DNA of 64,000 nt from VRUE01 sp963753585 (GCA_963753585.1 CAVWCU010000001.1:1240001-1304000), one strand, 5' to 3'. Counted from the stretch's first letter, positions 33,105-42,381 are shown. The notes: a model not told the origin generated them from the sequence alone. Numbers and translations: made by a program.

Positions 33105-34491
33105 CGGCTCGATCTCTCTGCGCCGCCCGGGGCTCCTCGGAGAAAACCCGCTTCAACCTCTCGGGAGGAGTCTCCCCAGACGCTTCACCCGCGGGTGGCG
33201 TGGGGCTGGGCTCCTCGCCCGCAGCCTGCGAGGACGAGGAGTCCTGCCCCGCGACAGGACCCGCGGCCGACGCCTCTGAAGACTCGTCCTGGGAAGTCGA
33301 CCGGAAAAGATCGGAGAGAGGCCCCTCGCGCATGCTGGCCCGCTTGTACGACGACTCATGTGCCAGAACCTCCTTCGCCAGCTCCCGGTAGTAGTTCGCG
33401 GCGCTGCTGGCGGAATCGTACTTGAGCACGCTGGCGCCTTTCACGGGCGCCTCGGCGAATTTGATCGCCTTGCGGATGCGGGACTTGAAGACGAGCTCGC
33501 CGAAGTTCTCCTCGAGGATCTCCACCGCCTCCTTGGCGTGGACGGTCCGCGTGTCGAGCATCGTCGGCAGGATGCCCTCGATCCGCACGTCCGGGTTGAG
33601 GTTCTCCTGGATCATCTTCAGCGTGTTCTGGAGCTGGACCAGCCCGCGCATCGAGAGATACTCGCACTGCACCGGGACGATCACCTTGTTCGCCGCGGTC
33701 AGCGCGTTGATCGTCAGCAGGCCGAGACTGGGCGGCGTGTCGATGCAGACGAAGTCGTAGTTGCCGATGACCTCTTTCAGCGCCTTCTCCAGCGAGCGCT
33801 CGCGGCCGATCTTGGTGCTCATCGCGATCTCCGCCCCGGCCAGGTCGATCGAGGCGACGGCGATGTCGATCTCGCGCTTCTGGATGATCTCCGAGATCGG
33901 CATGTCGTGGACGAGCACGTCGTAAAGGCTCTTCTCGACCTTATCCGGGTCGATCCCCTGGCTCATCGTCAGGTTCCCCTGCGGATCCAGGTCGATGCAC
34001 AGCACCCGGTGCCCCGACTCGGCAAAGGCCACAGCCAAGTTCAGAGTAGTAGTCGTCTTGGCGACCCCACCCTTCTGGTTCGCAAACGCGATCACCTCAG
34101 CATGCTTCACCGGCATCTCCGCCTCAGCGCGCTCGATCACGACCTCATGCCGCGAAGGCGCCAGCAGATCCCGAGGCATAAACCGCTCCGGCTCGGCGTC
34201 AGCCACCTCAGCTTGCGCTACAGAGGAAGCCGTTCTCGTCTCCGGTCCCGAAACCTCAGGCGTCTCACCCGCGGGTGGCGTGGAGTCGGGGGGGCCGAGA
34301 ACGGACGCCTCGCGCCCGCCCGCAGGCCCCCCCGGCTCCGCGACGGGCCCCGCGGCCGATACCTCTGAAGACTTGTCGTCGACCGGAGCCTCCGGAACGG
34401 CCTCCTCCATCCGCTCCAGCTCCTCCACAATCGGATGCGGCTCCTCGACAGGCGTTGACTTGAACTTGCTCTTACGGCTCAGGAATCCCAT
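33043..34491 (-). CDS. ParA/Soj-type ATPase with repeat-derived disordered ends
   Basis: 482 residues. The deviant Walker A is KGGVAKTT at 140-147, then CIDLDPQGN and DFVCIDTPPSLGLL: a full ParA/MinD-like ATPase of about residues 130-385. Both flanking regions are low-complexity Pro/Ala/Ser. Residues ~46-75 and ~409-434 are encoded by two copies of the same palindromic repeat and read SAAGPVA...TPPAGE each time. It could position a plasmid, chromosome or envelope cargo. No ParB is visible. The 62-nt overlap with ftsZ hints at another indel near the 3' end. Confidence 0.85.
   Translation of the reverse strand: MGFLSRKSKFKSTPVEEPHPIVEELERMEEAVPEAPVDDKSSEVSAAGPVAEPGGPAGGREASVLGPPDSTPPAGETPEVSGPETRTASSVAQAEVADAEPERFMPRDLLAPSRHEVVIERAEAEMPVKHAEVIAFANQKGGVAKTTTTLNLAVAFAESGHRVLCIDLDPQGNLTMSQGIDPDKVEKSLYDVLVHDMPISEIIQKREIDIAVASIDLAGAEIAMSTKIGRERSLEKALKEVIGNYDFVCIDTPPSLGLLTINALTAANKVIVPVQCEYLSMRGLVQLQNTLKMIQENLNPDVRIEGILPTMLDTRTVHAKEAVEILEENFGELVFKSRIRKAIKFAEAPVKGASVLKYDSASSAANYYRELAKEVLAHESSYKRASMREGPLSDLFRSTSQDESSEASAAGPVAGQDSSSSQAAGEEPSPTPPAGEASGETPPERLKRVFSEEPRAAQRDRAGGRSSSVRAGGAGVRAAGER
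33189..33266. repeat. GC-rich palindromic element, family 2, copy c (in parA 3' part)
   Basis: Ends CCGCGGGT (33189-33196) and ACCCGCGG (33259-33266). Left CACCCGCGGGTGGCGTGG is identical to copy d, and right GCGACAGGACCCGCGG matches copies b and d. Translated in frame on the minus strand. The flanking CCTCTGAAGACT is also shared with copy d. Confidence 0.7.
34269..34355. repeat. GC-rich palindromic element, family 2, copy d (in parA 5' part)
   Basis: Left end CCGCGGGTGGCGTGG at 34269; right end GCGACGGGCCCCGCGG ending at 34355. Same orientation and same reading frame as copy c, but the interior is different. The two copies bracket the ATPase domain. Confidence 0.7.
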
Positions 34492-35477
34492 TGCGCGGGT
34501 ATTCGCATGCCCACCCGCTTTTCCTGCCGCCTCCAGAAATTGCTAGGAATCACCCGGTAACCGAACTTCTCGACAAGCGGCTGGTCTTCGTCACCGGCAA
34601 GGGCGGAGTCGGCAAGACCACGGTCGCGGTGGCCCTGGGCCTGCGCGCCGCCGCCGAAGGCAAGCGCACGATCGTCTGCGAGGTCTCCGCGCAGGAGAAC
34701 GCCTCGCGCATCTTCGAGCACACCGAAGTCGGCTTCCACGAGGTCGAGATGGCGGAGAACCTCTGGTCGATCTCGATCGACCCCGACGAGTCGATGCGCG
34801 AGTACGTGCTGCTGCAGCTGAAGGTCCGCGCGATGCGCGACATGCTCTTCCGCAGCCGCATCTTCAACTACCTCGCCGCCGCCACCCCGGGGCTGAAGGA
34901 GCTGGTGACGATCGGCAAGATCTGGGAGCTGACCCAGCCCGACCGCAAGGTGAAGAAGGGGCGCAAGTACGACCTGGTGATCGTCGACGCCCCCGCCACC
35001 GGACACGGGATCGGCTTCCTGCAGACGCCGCGCACCTTTGCCGCGATCGCCCGCGTCGGCCCGATCCACTCCCAGGCCCAACAGCTCGACCGCCTGATCA
35101 CCGACCACGCGCACACCGGCGTGGCGATCGTCGCCCTGCCCGAGGAGATGCCGGTCAACGAGTCGGCGGCGCTCGAGCACGACCTTCGCGACGAGGTCGG
35201 CGTCGCAGTCGACCGCATCTACATGAACGGGCTCTACCCGGAGCGCTTCTCTCCGAAGGAGGCGGAGCGGCTCGCCGAGCTCGCCGGCGGCCAGAACGGC
35301 TCCATGCGTGCCGCAGCGCGGGCGGCCGTCTCCGAGCACAACCGTGCCCGCTCGCAGCGCGCCCAGCTCGCCCGCCTGCGCCGCCGGGTCGAGGCCCCGG
35401 TAAAGACACTGCCCTTCCTCTTCGAGCCCGAGCTCGGCGTCGAGGCGGCGGAGCGGCTGGCAAGGAGGCTCGGCTGA
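34491..35477 (+). CDS. ArsA/GET3-family ATPase, first of a pair (BagA-like)
   Basis: Core begins TELLDKRLVFVTGKGGVGKTT, with Walker A GKGGVGKTT, then VIVDAPATGHG as switch II. It is shorter than GET3 and lacks its methionine-rich region. Mycobacterial Rv3679/Rv3680 form a similar ATPase pair. The start is uncertain: the open frame begins at TTG 34491, touching the divergent parA start, while homology begins near 34557 where the codon is GTA. A base error at that codon would explain the missing start. Confidence 0.83.
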   Translation: MRGYSHAHPLFLPPPEIARNHPVTELLDKRLVFVTGKGGVGKTTVAVALGLRAAAEGKRTIVCEVSAQENASRIFEHTEVGFHEVEMAENLWSISIDPDESMREYVLLQLKVRAMRDMLFRSRIFNYLAAATPGLKELVTIGKIWELTQPDRKVKKGRKYDLVIVDAPATGHGIGFLQTPRTFAAIARVGPIHSQAQQLDRLITDHAHTGVAIVALPEEMPVNESAALEHDLRDEVGVAVDRIYMNGLYPERFSPKEAERLAELAGGQNGSMRAAARAAVSEHNRARSQRAQLARLRRRVEAPVKTLPFLFEPELGVEAAERLARRLG

Positions 35478-36631
35478 TGGCCCACGTCGGCGAGATCCTC
35501 GAGCGCAAGGACATCTGCATCTGCGCCGGCTCGGGCGGGGTCGGCAAGACGACGACCTCGGCGGCGATCGCCGCCGGCATGGCCGCACGCGGGCTGAAGG
35601 TCTGCGTGCTGACGATCGACCCGGCGAAGCGACTCGCCGACTCGCTCGGCCTGAAGGAGCTCGGCAACGAGGCCAGGCAGGTCGACCCGGCGCTGTTCGA
35701 GCGCCACGGAATCGAGATGAGGGGCGAGCTGTGGGCGATGATGCTCGACGCCAAGGCGACCTTCGACGAGCTCGTCGCCCGCCAGGCGCCCGACGAGGAG
35801 GCACGCGACCGGGTCCTCGGCAACCGCATCTACCAGCAGATCTCCAGCGCCCTGGCCGGCTCGCAGGAGTACATGGCGATGGAGAAGCTCTTCGAGCTGC
35901 ACACCGAGGGCCGCTTCGACCTGCTCGTCCTCGACACGCCGCCGACCCGCAACGCGCTCGACTTCCTCGACGCGCCGCGGCGGCTCACCCAGTTCATCGA
36001 AGGCCGCTCGCTGCGCGTCTTCATGCGCCCGACCGGGATCGCGGCCAAGGTCGCCGGCCGCGGCGCCTCGGTCGCGCTGTCGGTCTTCAAGCGCATCGTC
36101 GGCTTCGACCTGCTCGCCGACCTGGCCGAGTTCTTCAATGCCTTCAGCGGCATGGTCGACGGCTTCCAGGCCCGCGCCAAACGGGTCAACAGCCTGCTGG
36201 CGGACCGCCGCACCTGCTTCCTCGTCGTCTGCGGCCCGCAGGGGGAGCCGGTCGACGAGGCCGTCTACTTCCACCGCAAGCTGGTCGAGGCGAAGCTGCC
36301 CTTCGGCGGCGTCATCGTCAACAAGGTCCACTACCCGGCCGAGCACCTGCGCGGCGACGGTGCCGACCTGGAGGCGGAGCTGACCGAGAAGCTGGGCGAC
36401 GAGGACCTCGCCGGCCGGGTCGCCGGGAACTTCGCCGACTACCAGGCACTCGCCGAGCGCGACGCCCGCAACATCGAGCGCCTCGCCGATGAGCTGCGCA
36501 CGAAGGGAGTGATCCGCGTCCCCTACCTCGACGAGGACGTCCACGACCTCGCCGGCCTGGCCGAGATCAACCGCTACCTCTTCGCCTCGAGCGAGGAACG
36601 AATCCAAATAGCCGCCGGCCACGCCGGCTGA
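35477..36631 (+). CDS. ArsA/GET3-family ATPase, second of a pair (BagB-like)
   Basis: 384 residues. Walker A is GSGGVGKT at 18-25, switch II is LLVLDTPPTRNALDFLD, followed by a hydrophobic stretch (SVALSVFKRIVGFDLLADL). ATG 35477 overlaps the stop of the first ATPase (TGATG), so the two are made together and probably heterodimerise, as in Rv3679/Rv3680. The cargo is unknown. Confidence 0.88.
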   Translation: MAHVGEILERKDICICAGSGGVGKTTTSAAIAAGMAARGLKVCVLTIDPAKRLADSLGLKELGNEARQVDPALFERHGIEMRGELWAMMLDAKATFDELVARQAPDEEARDRVLGNRIYQQISSALAGSQEYMAMEKLFELHTEGRFDLLVLDTPPTRNALDFLDAPRRLTQFIEGRSLRVFMRPTGIAAKVAGRGASVALSVFKRIVGFDLLADLAEFFNAFSGMVDGFQARAKRVNSLLADRRTCFLVVCGPQGEPVDEAVYFHRKLVEAKLPFGGVIVNKVHYPAEHLRGDGADLEAELTEKLGDEDLAGRVAGNFADYQALAERDARNIERLADELRTKGVIRVPYLDEDVHDLAGLAEINRYLFASSEERIQIAAGHAG

Positions 36632-36641
36632 TCAAGCAGAT

Positions 36642-36693
36642 CAAGGACGCAGGGAGCGTGGCGTGCTCTGCACGCGAGCGACCGAGGACGCCG
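36642..36693. repeat. 52-bp conserved element, family 3, copy A
   Basis: Begins CAAGGACGCAGGGA and ends GCGAGCGACCGAGGACGCCG. It differs from 56312-56362 by one indel and one substitution. An inner hairpin GCGTGC-tct-GCACGC is visible. The flanks, 3' ends of two convergent genes, are also complementary (about 36616-36633 with 36703-36720, 16 of 18), so the element sits at the tip of a long hairpin. Confidence 0.75.
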
Positions 36694-36704
36694 ATATGCG
36701 CCGG

Positions 36705-38318
36705 TCAGCTGGCGTGGCCGTAATGGTCGTACTTGAGCTCGCGTACCTCCCAGTCCGCGTCCTCGGGGACCGGGAAGAGGTGGCGAACGCGCGGGGTGTC
36801 GATCCGCTCGCGATGCTGGACATCACCCTCGATCGCGGGGAAGTCGAGGGTGCTCTCGGGCGCTTCGACCTCGTCGAGCCAGTCGGTCGCCGTGATGCGG
36901 ATCTCGCCCTCGTCCGGGACCGGCTCGAGGATGCGGGTCGACTGGTCATCAATGCGGGTCGACTGACCCTCGTGCTCGTCCGCCGGCTCGTGGTGCAGCT
37001 GATGATGTGACGTCACTGGCTCCTCCACCTCTCCCGTGTCGGGTGTGTCCCACTCTGAAATCGTCTCCACGATCGCGCCGTCGCCGTCCTGCAGGCCGGT
37101 CGCGATCAGGGTCTCGTCGGCGGCGGTGCCGAGATCGGTGCCGAGCTCTCCGAGGGCCGCGTCGCGCAGGATCCGCCGCACCCCCTCCTCCAGCCAGCCC
37201 GCCATCGCGAGGCCGGGCAGCGACTGGGTGCCGTTCATCAGCGAGCGCTCCAGCTCCAGCGCCGCCTCGATCCGCTCACGAGCCTCGATCCGGTCGAGCT
37301 CCTCGCCGGCGAGCAGCGCCGAGGCGCGCATCGGCAGCGACGCACCGACCGGTCCGTGGCCGTCGAGCACCGCGCGCAGGGCAAGCAAGTGGTCGCTGAG
37401 GCCCTCCAGAGCCGAACCGCGCCCGCAGCCCAGCTCGAAGCGTGCGACACCCCAGGCGAGAGCGCCGTCGGGGTCGGGGCGCGCCTCCAGCGTGGCGGCG
37501 AACTCCGCCAGCTGCACGGCCTCTTCCTCGCTCAGCTCGTAACCGCCGGAGCGGGTGGCGGGGGCGCCGGTGGCCAGGCGGGCCCAGCGGTCCTCGCCCG
37601 TCGGGGCGAACGCGTAGGGGCCGAGCCCGACGCTGCCCGGCTTGAAGAGATGCATGACGCTGATCAGCTCGTGCAGCTGCTGCATCGCGCCTTCGGCGCT
37701 CTCGGCGCCCTCGTCCTGCTCGGCCAGGGCAAGGAACTGCGGCTCCCAGGCAGCGCGGCCCATACCCTCGCTGCGCATCGCCTCGACCGGGGCCTCGATC
37801 GCGTCGGCCCGGACGATCTGAACGCCGTGGGGAAGCTGTAGGCGTGGCAGCGGCATGCGCAGCCCGACCAGCGGCGCGATCAGCACGTCGGCCTCCTCGG
37901 CGCCACGCGTCTCGGCCTCCAGCACGGCAAGGGCGTTGGCCAGCCGCTGGTGATCGAGCGCAAGTTCGGTGCAGCCGTCCCAAAGCGAGGCGAGGAAGGC
38001 GCAGAGCATCTTCGCGGCGCGCTCGCCGGGGTCGCTCGGGACCGCCTCGCCGCGGGCTTCGAGGTAGGCAGCTGCGATGCCGGCGGCTGCGACCGCATCG
38101 CGGGCCGGGCCGAAGGCCTCCAGCTCACGCAGCTCGCTCTCGCGCTCGCGCACGTATCGCGAGGTCAACGGCCGGTAGCTGTAGAAGGCGGCGTCCTCGC
38201 CGCTCTCGGCATCGACGTCGAAGGGGATCTGGTCCCCGCCGGCGACGAGCGCGCTGAGGCGGATCGCCGCCTCGGAGGCAAGGCGGGTCAGCTGGTCGTT
38301 GAGCATGCGGTCACGCAC
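36705..38318 (-). CDS. Uncharacterised 537-residue protein
   Basis: I do not recognise this family. The first ~390 residues are Ala/Leu/Glu-rich, predicted helical and soluble, with no signal peptide or membrane segment. The C-terminal ~150 residues are acidic and probably disordered, with a short duplicated STRIDDQSTRILEPVP and a His-rich HHQLHHEP patch. The end WEVRELKYDHYGHAS looks like a short linear motif. Start GTG 38318 or ATG 38306. Strong GC3 bias supports coding. It converges with the ArsA-like pair. Confidence 0.8.
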   Translation of the reverse strand: MRDRMLNDQLTRLASEAAIRLSALVAGGDQIPFDVDAESGEDAAFYSYRPLTSRYVRERESELRELEAFGPARDAVAAAGIAAAYLEARGEAVPSDPGERAAKMLCAFLASLWDGCTELALDHQRLANALAVLEAETRGAEEADVLIAPLVGLRMPLPRLQLPHGVQIVRADAIEAPVEAMRSEGMGRAAWEPQFLALAEQDEGAESAEGAMQQLHELISVMHLFKPGSVGLGPYAFAPTGEDRWARLATGAPATRSGGYELSEEEAVQLAEFAATLEARPDPDGALAWGVARFELGCGRGSALEGLSDHLLALRAVLDGHGPVGASLPMRASALLAGEELDRIEARERIEAALELERSLMNGTQSLPGLAMAGWLEEGVRRILRDAALGELGTDLGTAADETLIATGLQDGDGAIVETISEWDTPDTGEVEEPVTSHHQLHHEPADEHEGQSTRIDDQSTRILEPVPDEGEIRITATDWLDEVEAPESTLDFPAIEGDVQHRERIDTPRVRHLFPVPEDADWEVRELKYDHYGHAS

Positions 38319-38380
38319 GCCCCCCGCTTCCCGCCCGCGTCAGGCGCTCCTGCGCCTGCACGCAGCCTTGCAGTCTGTAA

Positions 38381-38722
38381 CTAGACCGCGGCGGGAACTG
38401 CGGTGTCGCCGGAGAGCCAGCGGCGGCCGTAGCGGCGCATGTCCTCGACCAGGGGAACCAGAGCCTCGCCCTTCTCGGTCAGCGCGTACTCGACCCGGGG
38501 CGGGACCTCGGGGAAGGTGTGGCGCTCGACGATGCCCTCCTCTTCGAGGGCACGCAGGCGCAGGGAGAGGGTGCGCGGGCTGATCCCCTCAAGAGAGCGC
38601 TCCAGCTCGCAGAAGCGGCTCGAGCCCTCGGCCAGGTCGCGGATGATGAGGAGGGTCCACTTGCCGCAGACGACCTCGGCCGTGCGGCAGACAGGACATC
38701 GGGAGTTGGATGCGGCACTCAT
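38381..38722 (-). CDS. HxlR-family transcriptional regulator
   Basis: 113 residues, a bare winged helix: CPVCRTAEVVCGKWTLLIIRDL, then FCELERSLEGISPRTLSLRLRALEEEGIV. Cysteines at the N-terminus (CPVC, C) could be redox or metal sensing. ATG 38722. A CTCGCT-ca-AGCGAG palindrome lies 30 nt upstream, probably its own operator. Confidence 0.9.
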   Translation of the reverse strand: MSAASNSRCPVCRTAEVVCGKWTLLIIRDLAEGSSRFCELERSLEGISPRTLSLRLRALEEEGIVERHTFPEVPPRVEYALTEKGEALVPLVEDMRRYGRRWLSGDTAVPAAV

Positions 38723-38751
38723 GGGAAAGACGAGGCGGTTGTGTCGATTGC

Positions 38752-38765
38752 CTCGCTCAAGCGAG
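38752..38765. promoter_or_regulatory. Candidate HxlR operator
   Basis: CTCGCT-ca-AGCGAG, perfect 6-bp arms, 30 nt upstream of the HxlR start and just before the 3' end of the pilus operon. Confidence 0.45.
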
Positions 38766-38813
38766 TGTACCGATCTCGCTTCACTTACTGAAGTTTTGCT
38801 TTCCCGCGCCGGA

Positions 38814-39687
38814 TCAGTACTTCCCGGAGACGACCGGTTCGACCTTTAGGACGTTGATCTTGTAGCGGACGCCGTTGGCCGTGGACGAAGGTCACGGGGA
38901 ACCCGATTTCGACTTCGAGCAGCTGGCAGGTGCTGGAGCCGGAGAGGCAGTTGCCTTCGCCGAAGACGGACGTGACCTCGTCGGAGATCAGCAGCAGCGG
39001 CTTTTGCGTCTCCGGGCTGATGCCCATGTAGGTGACAACCTGCGTTTTCTCGCCTGGGATCACGGCGGGCGGCACGACCCGGTGCCGCACGATCGGCTCG
39101 CTCTTCTCCGTGTGGCCGTCGGCCTTGGTCTCGGTGCGGAGGATCTTGATGCTGGCCCCGAAGCTGAACAGGGTCAACTGAGGATCGGAGCCTTCGCCCG
39201 AGGTTTCGTCAACGGTGTCCGTGGTCACCGTCGTCGTCGTTCCGTCGGCGTTCTTCACGGTCTTCGTCTTCTTGACGGTCTTCGTCGAGGTCGTGGTTGA
39301 CGAGCTCGTTTCGCCCCCCTCCCCACCGCCGAGCTCCGTGCCTTTCAGCTCGGGCGAGGTGTAGCGCTGTTCGAACGGGTCGGTGGCGCTGCGCGCCTTC
39401 AGGCGCTTGCGGTAGTCGCGCAGGCCGGGCTTGGCCTCGACCACGGTCAGACTCGGAGCGCCAGCGGCGCGATCCTCCAGCCCACTAGCCGCAGCTCCTC
39501 CCGCCGGAGCCGGAGCCGGCTCCTCCGAGCCGCCACCGAGCAGGAAGGGCACGGCGACGATCGCGACGATGCCGAGGGCGACCAGCGGCAGCAGGTGGCG
39601 GTCGCGCAAGTCCCAGTAGAGGTCTTTGAGGAAGTCGGGGACCTTCAGGTCCGGCATCTTCAGCTCGGGTCCCTTCAGCCGCTTCAC
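38814..39687 (-). CDS. PilP-like pilus assembly protein (last gene of the operon), one frameshift
   Basis: One membrane helix (LLPLVALGIVAIVAVPFLLGG) after a short cytoplasmic Pro/Lys segment, a Thr/Lys-rich linker, then a periplasmic domain ending in VEIGFPVTFVHG. The frame then breaks near 38875; the next frame continues NGVRYKINVLKVEPVVSGKY to TGA 38816-38814. Length is 3n+1, so one extra base. Position after pilO and the topology suggest a PilP-type alignment-complex protein, but sequence similarity is not obvious. GTG 39687 overlaps the pilO stop. Confidence 0.65.
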
Positions 39688-40449
39688 GGCGCACCTCCGG
39701 TCGTGGTCGCGGCCGGCGTCGCCGTGGCGGCTTCAAGACCGCCCGGCGAGGCGCCGGCGGTGATGCCCTGCCCGGGCGGCGTCAGGTAGGTGGTGACGGC
39801 GAAGGTCGCCTGCAGCTCCGGGAACCTACGCTCCGGATCTTCCTTCAGCGAGAACCCGTCGATGGTGATCAGGCGCCCGTCGACGAGGGCCTCTTCGTTG
39901 GTGGTGTCGACCAGCGAGTCGAGGCCCTCGATGAAGTCGGCGATCTCGAAGAAGTCGCCCCGAAAGGCGAGCGTGTAGGGCATCACGGCGAGGCCGGCTG
40001 GGCCGATCGCCGGCGCCGAGCGGCAGCAGCGAGGCCGCGGCCTCGGTCGCCGAGACGGGTTCGCCGGTGGGGCTCGCCGGTGGGGGCGCAGCGCTGTCAC
40101 CGCCGGAGCTGGGGCTGAGTTTGAGGGTCTGGAACTTGACCTCGGCCTTGTCGGCGATCCGGTTGACCTGCACCAGCAGCGAGGCGGTGTCGTCGTCGCC
40201 GGGCACGGCCTTGCCGAGCACGACAAGCTTGCGGTAGTTGACCGGGAAGCTCTCGCGCGCTTCTTCCGCCGCGTCCGCTTCGGCTTCGTGCTGGGCGAGC
40301 GAGCTTTCCAGCTGCTCGATCTGGGCGCCAAGCTCCTTGGCTTCTTCGCGCTTCGGGCTCAGCGCCAGCATCCAGAAGGCGGCGGCGATCACCGCGACCG
40401 CGAGCATCGCCCCGATCACCGCGTTCTTGGACTTGCCCTCGAGCTTCAT
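39684..40449 (-). CDS. pilO: PilO-like alignment subcomplex protein, one frameshift
   Basis: N-terminal membrane helix (AVIGAMLAVAVIAAAFWMLAL), a coiled coil of KELGAQIEQLESSLAQHEAE type, then the PilO ferredoxin-like domain MPYTLAFRGDFFEIADFIEG. The frame changes near 40010 (after AAASLLPLG). Total 766 nt is 3n+1. ATG overlaps the pilN stop (ATGA). It forms the PilM-N-O inner-membrane platform. Confidence 0.85.
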
Positions 40450-41214
40450 CAGCCTTCACCGGCGCTTTCCTCAGAGGCCTCTTCGGTCTCAGCAGAAGCG
40501 GCCTCGGCCTCTTCCGGCGCTGAGACAGGAGCCGTGTCCCCGGTCGCCAGCGGGATCGGCGCCGCGTCGAAGGCGACGACGATGCTGAACTTGGCGATGA
40601 AGTCGCGGGTGCGGCAATCCCCGCCGCCGTCGCCGCCGCTGCCGGCCTCAGCGCTGTTACTGGCGAGTTCAGAGGACTCGACGCCGACCCGGGTCACCCC
40701 GTCGATGTCCTTCAGCGTGGTGACGAAGCCGGCAACGCCCTCCTGGCCGCGGGCGCAGCCCTCGATCGCCAGCGCCGGGCCCTGCGCCGCCCCGCGCAGC
40801 TGGGCACCCCCTCCACCGCCGTCGATGGAGACGCTCGCGGTTGCCGTCGCGTCGAGGCTGACCAGCCAGACGTCGCTGGGCAGGACGAGCGCCAGTTCGC
40901 GCATCACCCGCTCCCAGTCGAAGCGGCTGTCGGCGAGGCTGGTCACGGTCGCGATCCGCTGTTCGCTCAGCGCCCGGAACTGCGTGTAGGCGGCGAGGCG
41001 CTGCGGCTTGAGCCGCGGCGGCCGCGTCTTCGCGCTTCAGCGTCGCGACTTCGTCCTTGCGTTCGGAGATCTGGTTGCCGGTGAGGACGAGGGCGGTGAC
41101 GCCTGCCAGCACGAGGACGAGGGCGCCGACCAGGACGTAGGGAAGCGGGCCCGTGCGCAGCGGCGCGTTCTCGCCGCGCCGCTGGTCGGGGGGGATCAGG
41201 TTGACCGGGCGCAC
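40449..41214 (-). CDS. pilN: PilN-like protein, one frameshift
   Basis: Begins VRPVNLIPPDQRRGE, the PilN cytoplasmic peptide that binds PilM, then a membrane helix (VLVGALVLVLAGVTALVL) and coiled coil. The frame breaks near 41010 within a GCC-rich stretch; the rest (MTSLADSRFDWERVMRELALVLPSD and beyond) is the fimbrial-assembly domain. Total 766 nt, 3n+1. Start GTG 41214, 3 nt after pilM. Confidence 0.87.
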
Positions 41215-41217
41215 GGC

Positions 41218-42311
41218 TCAGCTCTCCAGGGCGAGGCCGTAGGAGAAGGGTGAGGCGGGCCGCCGCCTCGTCGTCGAGTGCGGAGAGGGCGGCAGGGCGA
41301 GCGACCTCGATCGGAGTGCCGAGGCCCTCCTCCATGCGCCGCGCAAAGCCGGGGATCGCGCTGCCGGGCCCGCAGAGGACGATCTTCTCGACCGGCAGGG
41401 CGCTCTCCTGGGCGCCGTAGTAGTCGAGCGAGAGGCGCAGCTCGTCGAGCAGCGTCGAGACGCCCTCCTCGAGCGCCTGCCGCGCCCCGGCGACCGTCTC
41501 GGGGTCGCCCTCGATCTCCTCCACGGGCCGCTCGAGGCCGACGTGAGCGAGCCACTGGGCGGCGTGCTCGGCGTTGAGGCCGCGGGCGCCGGCGAGACTG
41601 TTCGGCGCTCGCCTCGAGGCCGGCGTGGGAGACGCGGGTGAAGAGACAGGCCCTTCCCCGCGCCACGGCGAGGTTGGTGACGTCGCCGACGTTGCAGTAG
41701 AGGATCGCCTCGGTCGGGCGCTGGCCGGGCTCGACGTCGCCGCCTGCCAAGCCGGCGTCGGCGAGGGCGCGGATCATCGCGAAGGCGGAGAGGTCGACGC
41801 CGACCGGCTCCAGGCCGGCGCTGCGGATCGGCTCGACGAAGGAGGAGACCATGTCGCGGCGGGCGGCGACCACGACCACGTCGACCTGGGGCTTTGCCCC
41901 CTCCTCGGCGGGAACGCCGCCGACCACCTGGTGCTCGAGCACGGCCTGGTCGAGCGGCATCGGGATCTGCTCCTGGGCCTGGAAGCGGACCGCGGCGTCC
42001 ATCTCCTTCGGGTCCTCGATCGCCGGCAGGCGCACGGTGCGGACGACGACGTGCTGGTTGCCGACGCCGAGCCGCACCCGCTTGGAGAGCTTGTGCTGGG
42101 AGAAGAGCGCCTTCAGCGCCTCGGCGAGGCGATCGGGGTCGAGCACCTCGCCCTCGTGGAAGACGCCGGCCTCAAGCGGCTGGATCGCCGATGCGCTGAC
42201 CCGGGCCGAGCCGTTGGTGCCCTGCACCTCGGTCGCGGCGATGCTGCCCGCCTCGATCTCGAGGCCGACGACGCCGCCCGTCTTCTTCTTCCTGGTCAGT
42301 TGCAGTTGCAT
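41218..42311 (-). pseudogene. pilM: PilM actin-like protein, two frameshifts in this assembly
   Basis: Starts MQLQLTRKKKTGGVVGLEIE. The actin-like fold shows in GNQHVVVRTVRLPAIEDPKEMDAAV and YCNVGDVTNLAVARG. An inserted base near 41597 (cagtctcgcc where cagctcgcc is expected) shifts the frame to LAGARGLNAEHAAQWLAHV, then IVLCGPGSAIPGFARRM. A second shift near 41250 leads to YGLALES and TGA 41220-41218. Family role: cytoplasmic ring of the pilus machine. Whether the gene is truly broken is not decidable here. Confidence 0.85.
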
Positions 42312-42362
42312 AGCTGGGGTCGCGGCGCGCCCATTGGCGTGCTCGCCTTCCCTGGATCGACA

Positions 42363-42381
42363 GAAAGGCCGCAGACCTTTC
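42363..42381 (-). terminator. Hairpin between pilD and pilM
   Basis: GAAAGGYC/GGCCTTTC type 8-bp stem with a 3-nt loop, in the 112-nt gap between the pilD stop and pilM ATG. Only TGT follows, not a T-run. It may be a weak attenuator or processing site setting the expression ratio of pilD and pilM. Confidence 0.35.
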
